NCBI GenBank assembly: GCA_913009215.1
Contig: CAJVXG010000103.1
Location: 1 to 5,562 of the forward strand
Direction: 5' to 3'
Length of the DNA: 5,562 nt
DNA from: an uncultured Gammaproteobacteria bacterium
GTDB taxonomy: Bacteria > Pseudomonadota > Gammaproteobacteria > Acidiferrobacterales > CAJVXG01
Under the pieces are notes generated by a model. The model was not told the origin of the DNA. It did no database searches and saw nothing but the letters and a program-made list of their open reading frames with translations. A program made the translations under genes and the position numbers. This document shows, one piece after another, positions 1-5,562 of the stretch (positions within the stretch are counted from its first letter, which is position 1; each line of letters opens with the position of its first letter).

Positions 1-283
1 TTAAACCGTTAGTTATTGGGACCGCTATGATTTCGGGAAGTTCGTATGGGTGTAGTGCGCATATACCTTGTTCTATTTTACTATAGTGTTGCACTGTTGA
101 TTTAATAATCAGCAGTTGTTCCTTGTCCTGCTGAATACTGCCTTTCCATAAGTATACCGATTGCATCACCGGCAGGATATTGACACAGGCCGCCAGTCTT
201 TGCTCTACCAATGCCCGGGCGATAGCTTGGGCCGACTGTTCATCTGGACAGGTACTGAGCACAATCTGGTATTTTGACGCCAC
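1..283 (-). CDS. cutA: CutA family protein (divalent cation tolerance), C-terminus cut off by window edge
   Basis: Small cytoplasmic trimeric protein of the CutA1 family (PII-like ferredoxin fold), linked genetically in E. coli to copper and other divalent-cation tolerance; its molecular role is still unclear. The minus strand gives 94 residues without a stop. Family hallmarks seen are the opening strand IVLSTCPDE (7-15), LAACVNI (30-36), the aromatic YLW (44-46) and HPYELPEI (78-85) followed by VPIT. About 10-15 residues are missing, judging by the usual 105-112. The start is GTG at 283: an in-frame TAA lies at 307-305, no ATG lies between, and AGGG stands nine bases upstream of the GTG. The gene is divergent from fxsA across 141 bp. 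In E. coli cutA precedes dsbD, so dsbD may lie off the left edge (inference). No convincing promoter was seen for it. Family assignment is secure; the exact start is somewhat less so. Confidence 0.93.
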   Translation of the reverse strand, partial: MASKYQIVLSTCPDEQSAQAIARALVEQRLAACVNILPVMQSVYLWKGSIQQDKEQLLIIKSTVQHYSKIEQGICALHPYELPEIIAVPITNGL

Positions 284-355
284 TGGTATTTTCCCTAATT
301 TTTCTTAAAGACAGATTAAGGCCGGCAATTATTTCATGAATATGCCTGATGTACT

Positions 356-384
356 GTTGAAATTCACGCTGGTGTACCCATTTA
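356..384 (+). promoter_or_regulatory. Putative sigma32 (RpoH) heat-shock promoter of fxsA
   Basis: The -35 element is GTTGAAA (356-362) against the consensus CTTGAAA, a 6/7 match. The -10 element is ACCCATTTA (376-384) against CCCCATNTA, with only the first C missing. The spacer is 13 bp, the spacing typical of RpoH promoters. The predicted transcript start is near 391, giving a leader of about 34 nt before the GTG of fxsA. As I recall, E. coli fxsA is itself listed in the sigma32 regulon. No equally good sigma70 promoter is visible here: TTGAAA at 357 has no good -10 at 16-18 bp. This is a motif match by eye only. Confidence 0.6.
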
Positions 385-395
385 TGCTGTGGAAA

Positions 396-408
396 CGACA
401 TTTTGTCG
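396..408 (+). other. Small stem-loop in the fxsA leader, next to the ribosome binding site
   Basis: CGACA-TTT-TGTCG is a perfect 5-bp inverted repeat with a 3-nt loop. It begins about five bases after the predicted sigma32 start and ends two bases before the AAGGG ribosome binding site at 411-415. It could stabilise the 5' end of the mRNA or affect ribosome access; equally, it could be a protein site or chance, since a 5-bp stem is short. Confidence 0.35.
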
Positions 409-410
409 AA

Positions 411-415
411 AAGGG
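411..415 (+). promoter_or_regulatory. Ribosome binding site that sets the fxsA GTG start
   Basis: AAGGG sits nine bases before GTG 425. The other in-frame candidate, ATG 389, has no Shine-Dalgarno sequence before it and lies at or before the predicted transcript start near 391. This favours GTG 425. Confidence 0.7.
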
Positions 416-424
416 TTATTATCC

Positions 425-853
425 GTGCGCTTATTGCCAATATTGCTGGCAGTCTTTTTTATCGTTCCCCTGATCGAAATCTGGCTGCTGATTGAGGTCG
501 GAAGTGCAATCGGGGCGCCGTGGACCATTATTGCCGTGGTGTTTACCGCCATCCTTGGTGGTTTCCTGGTCCGCGCCCAGGGCTGGAGTACCTATAAACG
601 TATCCAGCAGCAGCTGCAGCGTGGCGAGATTCCTGCGGTCGAGATGTTCGAGGGCCTGTTCCTGCTGGTGGCGGGTGCGTTGTTGCTGACCCCGGGGTTT
701 TTTACCGACGCCATTGGCTTTTTGTGTCTTTTGCCACCGCTGCGACGGGCCTTGATCCACAGCATGCTGAAACGGGGCCTGGTTCAGACCAGCAAGCCGG
801 CCAAGCGTGACGATAATGTGCTGGAAGGCTCTTATCGTCGCATGGACGATTAG
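425..853 (+). CDS. fxsA: FxsA family inner-membrane protein
   Basis: FxsA is a small cytoplasmic-membrane protein. In E. coli its overproduction relieves F-plasmid exclusion of phage T7, but its normal role is unknown. From GTG 425 the product is 142 residues (E. coli FxsA is about 158). An N-terminal hydrophobic helix (about 3-24, carrying PLIEIW) is followed by a second (about 30-48) and the family motif GGFLVRAQG (45-53). Then come an amphipathic segment rich in Gln, AVEM (71-74), and a long hydrophobic stretch (77-104) containing the signature TPGFFTD (89-95) and LLPPLRR. The tail (115-142) is basic then acidic, with LEGSYRRMDD at the end. Starting at GTG gives the normal family opening RLLPILL; the in-frame ATG at 389 would add 12 atypical residues. 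It lies 158 bp upstream of groES on the same strand with no terminator between, matching its place near groESL in E. coli. Confidence 0.93.
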   Translation: MRLLPILLAVFFIVPLIEIWLLIEVGSAIGAPWTIIAVVFTAILGGFLVRAQGWSTYKRIQQQLQRGEIPAVEMFEGLFLLVAGALLLTPGFFTDAIGFLCLLPPLRRALIHSMLKRGLVQTSKPAKRDDNVLEGSYRRMDD

Positions 854-861
854 AAAACCAG

Positions 862-889
862 TTGACAGCAGGAAATTCGGGATTATTAT
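862..889 (+). promoter_or_regulatory. sigma70-type promoter of groESL
   Basis: A perfect -35, TTGACA (862-867), is followed by a 16-bp spacer and TATTAT (884-889, 5/6 of TATAAT). The predicted start is near 896, inside the CIRCE operator, giving a leader of roughly 115 nt. I found no sigma32-type element pair in this gap: the bases 13-14 bp after this -35 do not resemble CCCCAT. Confidence 0.8.
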
Positions 890-915
890 TGGCACTCCCT
901 GAGGATGAGTGCTAA
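889..915 (+). promoter_or_regulatory. CIRCE operator (HrcA repressor binding site) of groESL
   Basis: TTGGCACTC-N9-GAGTGCTAA differs from the CIRCE consensus (TTAGCACTC-N9-GAGTGCTAA) by a single base (G at 891) and has the canonical 9-bp spacer. It overlaps the last base of the -10 box and the predicted transcript start, the classic position for repression by HrcA. The mismatch becomes a G-U pair in RNA, so the stem can also form in the leader. It implies that the genome encodes hrcA, which is outside this window. Confidence 0.96.
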
Positions 916-917
916 TC

Positions 918-955
918 GGTCGCCACCATGCGCCCAGGGCGGTTGTGGGCCGACC
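918..955 (+). other. Long GC-rich hairpin in the groES leader
   Basis: Three nested pairing blocks build one hairpin: GGTCG (918-922) with CGACC (951-955), CCAC (923-926) with GTGG (945-948), and CGCC (931-934) with GGCG (938-941) around a CAG loop. That makes 13 pairs, with a 2-nt bulge (949-950) and an internal loop. It starts three bases after CIRCE and ends about 40 nt before the groES ribosome binding site, so it does not occlude translation directly. It may stabilise the mRNA or may be incidental. Confidence 0.5.
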
Positions 956-1011
956 ATAGAACCAGATCGGGTATAGATTTTAACTATTTGTTTTTTAAGG
1001 AGAAAAGAGTA

Positions 1012-1302
1012 ATGAAAATTCGACCTCTGCACGATCGCGTTATTGTGCGTCGCCTGGACGAGGAAACCACCAGTCCCGGCGGTATTGTGATCCCGGATAA
1101 CGTCAAGGAAAAGCCGATCCAGGGCGAAGTCATTGCCGCCGGTAAGGGCAAGATCCGTGAAAGTGGCGATGTTCAGCCCCTGGACGTCAAGATCGGCGAC
1201 AAGATTCTGTTTGGCAAGTACTCCGGCACCGAAGTCAAGGTTGGTAACGAAGACCTGCTGGTTATGCGTGAAGAAGACATCATGGGCGTGGTTGAAGGCT
1301 AA
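1012..1302 (+). CDS. groES: Co-chaperonin GroES (Hsp10)
   Basis: Cytoplasmic heptameric lid that caps the GroEL ring in an ATP-dependent manner, closing the folding chamber. The product is 96 residues (E. coli 97). It opens with the diagnostic IRPLHDRVIVRR (3-14). The mobile loop (about 17-33) carries GGIVIP (23-28), the hydrophobic tripeptide that contacts the GroEL apical domain. PLDVKIGDKILF (56-67) and the closing VMREEDIMGVVE are typical. The KYSGTEVKV segment (69-77) is the form common outside enterics. ATG 1012 follows TAAGGAG (996-1002) with nine bases of spacing. An in-frame ATG at 928 exists but lacks a ribosome binding site and lies in the leader hairpin. It is co-transcribed with groEL, 46 bp downstream, under a CIRCE-controlled promoter. 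Confidence 0.98.
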   Translation: MKIRPLHDRVIVRRLDEETTSPGGIVIPDNVKEKPIQGEVIAAGKGKIRESGDVQPLDVKIGDKILFGKYSGTEVKVGNEDLLVMREEDIMGVVEG

Positions 1303-1348
1303 GCCTGCACTCCTGTTCGAATACATAAAATTAAGCGAGGAATAGCTA

Positions 1349-3001
<1,653 letters not shown>

Positions 3002-3031
3002 ACGCCTGTTTTACCATTAATGAAACCAAAC

Positions 3032-3064
3032 AAGGCCCTGAAACATCAGGGCCTTTGTTTTTTT
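3032..3064 (+). terminator. Intrinsic terminator of groESL, possibly bidirectional
   Basis: A 9-bp perfect stem, AAGGCCCTG (3032-3040) with CAGGGCCTT (3047-3055), encloses a 6-nt loop and is followed by a T-rich run (3056-3064, eight T and one G). It starts 31 bp after the groEL stop. The last two bases overlap the stop codon of the convergent methyltransferase gene. On the minus strand the same stem is followed by GTTTGGTTT, a weaker U-tract, so it may also end that transcript. Confidence 0.93.
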
Positions 3065-3710
3065 AGTCGCTTAATTTGTAAACCAGCATAACTCCGTCTC
3101 GAACAGTCAATAGTACATTACGCGCCCGATTGTCTTTTTGTACCTTGTCATTAAAGGCGACAATGGCTTTGTCGCTTTCCTCTTTGGGGTTCAGCACCCT
3201 GCCGGACCAGAGCACATTATCGGCCACGATCAAACCGCCAACGGGCAGTAACGGCCATACTGCATCATAATAGTTACAGTAATTTTCCTTGTCGGCATCA
3301 AGGAATACCAGGTCAAAGCGGGTATCGTCAGGAAATGACCGAATGGTATCCAGCGCCGGCCCCAGGCGCGTTTCGATTTTGTGTCCATGGTCACTGCGGT
3401 CAAAGAATTGTTGTGCAATGGTCGTGGTTTCCGCATTGGTATCACAAGATATGATATGGCCATCATCGGGCAATGCCTCGGCCATCGACAGCGCCGAGTA
3501 GCCGGTGAACATACCAATTTCGAGCACATTTTTTGCCTTGCTAAACACGAGCAACAATTTCAGTAGTGCCGCTTCCGGTTCCCCGGTCAGCATTTGTGGC
3601 ATTTCACAGTGCTTGCCGGTGTACTCGGCCAGCTCGCGTAATATTTCATTGTTGGTGGTGGAATGCCGTCTGGCGTATTCCTCGATCGCTTCTGAAACAA
3701 TGGGAATCAT
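3063..3710 (-). CDS. SAM-dependent O-methyltransferase, family 3 (caffeoyl-CoA OMT-like)
   Basis: Class I methyltransferase of the O-methyltransferase family 3 (COG4122-type), which uses S-adenosylmethionine and usually a divalent metal to methylate hydroxyl groups. The product is 215 residues, close to the usual ~220. Seen in order: an N-terminal helical part with EMPQMLTGEPEAALL (36-50), SAM-binding motif I VLEIGMFTGYS (62-72), the acidic residue after strand 2 in SCDTN (Asp90), the metal-site LDADKENY (137-144) and VADNVLWSGRV (162-172) with Asp164-Asn165, and a C-terminal RDGVMLVYK strand. ATG 3710 is preceded by AGGA eight bases upstream. The substrate cannot be read from sequence. Bacterial relatives include small-molecule (catechol-like) methyltransferases and TrmR, which methylates 5-hydroxyuridine in Bacillus tRNA. 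Neighbours give no clue: it converges on groEL and diverges from glnE, so it looks like a single-gene unit. Confidence 0.9.
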   Translation of the reverse strand: MIPIVSEAIEEYARRHSTTNNEILRELAEYTGKHCEMPQMLTGEPEAALLKLLLVFSKAKNVLEIGMFTGYSALSMAEALPDDGHIISCDTNAETTTIAQQFFDRSDHGHKIETRLGPALDTIRSFPDDTRFDLVFLDADKENYCNYYDAVWPLLPVGGLIVADNVLWSGRVLNPKEESDKAIVAFNDKVQKDNRARNVLLTVRDGVMLVYKLSD

Positions 3711-3758
3711 AATAGGTTTCCTGTGTACAATGTGTGTCAGTAAATAACCATCCGGGTG

Positions 3759-3772
3759 TATAACTTATAACT
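3759..3772. promoter_or_regulatory. Tandem TATAACT in the spacer between the methyltransferase gene and glnE; possible -10 elements
   Basis: TATAACT occurs twice head to tail (3759-3765 and 3766-3772), and TATAA-C-TTATA (3759-3769) is also a perfect inverted repeat. Read rightward, TATAAC matches 5/6 of a -10 box at two registers for glnE; read leftward, TATAAG and TATACA occur. No good -35 is visible on either strand, so promoter function is uncertain. The whole 68-bp spacer (3711-3778) contains nothing else I can name apart from the methyltransferase ribosome binding site. Confidence 0.35.
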
Positions 3773-3778
3773 GCAGCC

Positions 3779-5562
3779 ATGCTGAATAATCAAGCCGAAA
3801 GACTGGAACGAGGTATTTCCTTACTGCCGGTAGACCTGCAGAAATTGTTTCGGGCCGATTGGGACCAGCACCAGCAGTTGTTTGAAGACATGCCCGATGT
3901 GCTTGATGGCGACCAGGACTGGTTACAGGCCCTGGCGGTGGTCTGGTGCTGTAGTGATTTTTGTGCCCTGACCATACAACGCCGCCCCGGGATTTTTCAT
4001 GATCTGTTGCAAAGTGGAGATTTATACCGACTCTACTCCGAAGCCGATATCGGCCAGCGTATTCAGTCCTTGGAGTTTGAAGATGAAGCCGGTCTCAAGA
4101 CCGCACTGAGACGTTTTCGTCAAAGAGAGATGTTGCGTATTGCCTGGCGTGACCTGGCCGGCTGGGCCGGGCTGGACGAAGTACTGTCGACCCTGTCGGC
4201 ATTGGCCGATGCCTGTGTCAATGTTGGGCTATCTTATGCCTATCAACAGGCTTGTGAAAAATACGGCCAACCCATCGGCAGTGAAAGCGGTAAAGTGGTA
4301 TCCATGGTGGTCCTGGCGGTGGGTAAGCTTGGTGGCCATGAGCTGAATTTTTCATCCGATATAGACCTTATATTCTATTACGAAGAAGCCGGTGAAACTG
4401 ATTCGCAGTCACCACTCAGTAACCATGAATTTTTCCTGCACGTCTCCAGATCATTGATCTCCATATTAAATGAGTCAACAAAAGACGGGTTTGTCTTCAG
4501 GGTGGATATGCGCCTGCGGCCCAATGGCGATAGTGGCCCATTGGCGTTAAATTTTGATGCCGCTGAATTGTATTACCAGACACAGGGCAGAGAATGGGAG
4601 CGTTACGCCATGATCAAGGCGCGACCTGTCGCCGGTGACCTGCGGGCCGGTAAGGCACTACTGGAGATGCTGCGACCCTTTGTCTATCGGAAATATATTG
4701 ATTACGGCGTGGTGGAATCGATTCGTGACCTGAAAAAACAGATCGAAGACGAGCTCAGGCGCAAAGGCGTAGAAAACAATATCAAGCTTGGCCCTGGCGG
4801 TATACGCGAGATCGAATTCACAGCGCAGGCGATGCAGTTGATTCGAGGCGGTCGTAAAGAGAGTTTGCAACAACCCTCCCTGTTAACGGTCTTACCATTA
4901 CTGGCGCAACTGGATTGTCTGACCGGGACAGCGGTACAGCAATTGACACAGTCTTATATTTTTCTGCGCAAAACAGAGAATCGTCTGCAAATGATGGCCG
5001 ATGAACAAACTCACCTGTTGCCTGACAAAGCAGGACACCAATTACGGCTCGCTGTTGCCATGGGATATACCGATTGGCAGAGTTTCCATGCTGTACTGAC
5101 GAAAACCATGCAGTCCGTACACGAGCATTTCAGCCAGGTATTTGTTGCGCCCCAGCGTGAACAGGTTATCGAGGGCAGCCTGGCGAGTGTCTGGTTGCAG
5201 ACTGTCGCTATCGAGGATCAGCAGCAGTTGTTACAGGGCGCCGGGTACCATGATGGTGCGGCTATAGCGCAGCAATTGCAGGCACTGCGCGACAGTAGTT
5301 TCTATAAAAGTATTTCTCCGGAGGGGAGATCGCGGCTGGATCATTTGTTGCCTTTGCTGATTTCAGCATCGGCGCTGAGTAACAATCCGGATACCAGTTT
5401 GTCCCGTGTATTGCGCGTGATCCAGGCCATCGGTCGACGTTCCGCCTATTTTGCGTTGCTGGTGGAGAACCCCCTGGCGATATCGCAGTTGGTGAAATTG
5501 TGTTCCGCCAGTGACTGGATCAGTCACTGGATCGGTCAGCACCCGGTCCTGCTTGATGAACT
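3779..5562 (+). CDS. glnE: Bifunctional glutamine synthetase adenylyltransferase/deadenylylase, N-terminal 594 residues, cut by window edge
   Basis: Cytoplasmic enzyme that switches glutamine synthetase off by adenylylation and back on by phosphorolytic deadenylylation, responding to PII and glutamine. The open frame runs to the window end without a stop, giving 594 of about 950 residues. What is present is mainly the N-terminal deadenylylase half. The nucleotidyltransferase core GKLGGHELNFSSDIDLIF (182-199) has Asp194 and Asp196, matching the catalytic Asp pair of E. coli GlnE. RVDMRLRPNGDSGPL (241-255), GREWERYAMIKAR (270-282), RPFVYRKYIDY (299-309) and NIKLGPGGIREIEF (334-347) follow. A helical linker (from about 370) ends near HPVLLDE, where the second, adenylylating half should begin off the edge. 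ATG 3779 is chosen because an in-frame TAA lies at 3761-3763; there is no clear ribosome binding site. It diverges from the methyltransferase gene across 68 bp. Confidence 0.97.
   Translation, partial: MLNNQAERLERGISLLPVDLQKLFRADWDQHQQLFEDMPDVLDGDQDWLQALAVVWCCSDFCALTIQRRPGIFHDLLQSGDLYRLYSEADIGQRIQSLEFEDEAGLKTALRRFRQREMLRIAWRDLAGWAGLDEVLSTLSALADACVNVGLSYAYQQACEKYGQPIGSESGKVVSMVVLAVGKLGGHELNFSSDIDLIFYYEEAGETDSQSPLSNHEFFLHVSRSLISILNESTKDGFVFRVDMRLRPNGDSGPLALNFDAAELYYQTQGREWERYAMIKARPVAGDLRAGKALLEMLRPFVYRKYIDYGVVESIRDLKKQIEDELRRKGVENNIKLGPGGIREIEFTAQAMQLIRGGRKESLQQPSLLTVLPLLAQLDCLTGTAVQQLTQSYIFLRKTENRLQMMADEQTHLLPDKAGHQLRLAVAMGYTDWQSFHAVLTKTMQSVHEHFSQVFVAPQREQVIEGSLASVWLQTVAIEDQQQLLQGAGYHDGAAIAQQLQALRDSSFYKSISPEGRSRLDHLLPLLISASALSNNPDTSLSRVLRVIQAIGRRSAYFALLVENPLAISQLVKLCSASDWISHWIGQHPVLLDE

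Noticed and set aside
240..440. Minus-strand 66-codon open frame across the cutA-fxsA spacer
   Set aside because: It overlaps the true cutA start in another frame and shows no protein features; the spacer is better explained by the fxsA promoter and leader.
857..889. Possible sigma32 promoter directly before groES (GTTGACA)
   Set aside because: The region 13-15 bp downstream has no CCCCAT-like element; TTGACA/TATTAT fits sigma70 far better.
431..895. Open frame of 154 codons antisense to fxsA
   Set aside because: It mirrors fxsA almost exactly and encodes a Gln/His-rich sequence with no family likeness.
928..1011. In-frame upstream ATG that would extend GroES by 28 residues
   Set aside because: It has no ribosome binding site and sits inside the leader hairpin, and the extension does not resemble any GroES. 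ATG 1012 has a strong TAAGGAG and gives the standard length.
3505..3747. Plus-strand 80-codon open frame antisense to the start of the methyltransferase gene
   Set aside because: The methyltransferase on the minus strand has intact motifs and a ribosome binding site, while this frame has no recognisable features.

Overview
This window reads as a compact, chromosomal housekeeping segment from a gammaproteobacterium. Every protein in it (CutA, FxsA, GroES, GroEL, a family-3 O-methyltransferase and GlnE) looks most like gammaproteobacterial homologues as I know them. The cutA/fxsA/groES-groEL neighbourhood also recalls the E. coli 94-minute region, where cutA, fxsA and groSL lie close together. 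The groESL control region carries a CIRCE operator, which enterics lack, so this is probably not an enteric organism. A deeper-branching, environmental gammaproteobacterium is my inference; the species cannot be told from this sequence. I see no mobile elements, CRISPR arrays, tRNA or rRNA genes.

Layout, left to right. (1) The 5' 94 codons of cutA run leftward off the left edge (1-283, minus strand). (2) A 141-bp divergent intergenic region (284-424) contains a sigma32-like heat-shock promoter facing right. (3) fxsA (425-853) encodes a small inner-membrane protein. (4) A 158-bp control region (854-1011) has a sigma70-type promoter, a CIRCE operator for HrcA overlapping its -10/start region, and a strong leader hairpin. 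(5) groES (1012-1302) and groEL (1349-3001) form the chaperonin operon, closed by an intrinsic terminator (3032-3064). (6) A convergent minus-strand O-methyltransferase gene (3063-3710) has its stop codon abutting that terminator. (7) A 68-bp divergent spacer (3711-3778) contains a tandem TATAACT repeat. (8) The first 594 codons of glnE run rightward off the right edge (3779-5562).

How it fits together. The most informative part is regulatory. A sigma32-like promoter stands before fxsA, and a separate CIRCE/HrcA-controlled housekeeping promoter stands directly before groES. I see no terminator between fxsA and groES, so heat-induced transcription could read through into groESL while HrcA controls the proximal promoter. 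CutA (metal tolerance/signalling), the methyltransferase and GlnE (nitrogen control of glutamine synthetase) are separate transcription units with no evident functional link to the chaperonin. I do not see a new biological system here; the points worth checking are regulatory architecture, start-codon choice and leader structure.
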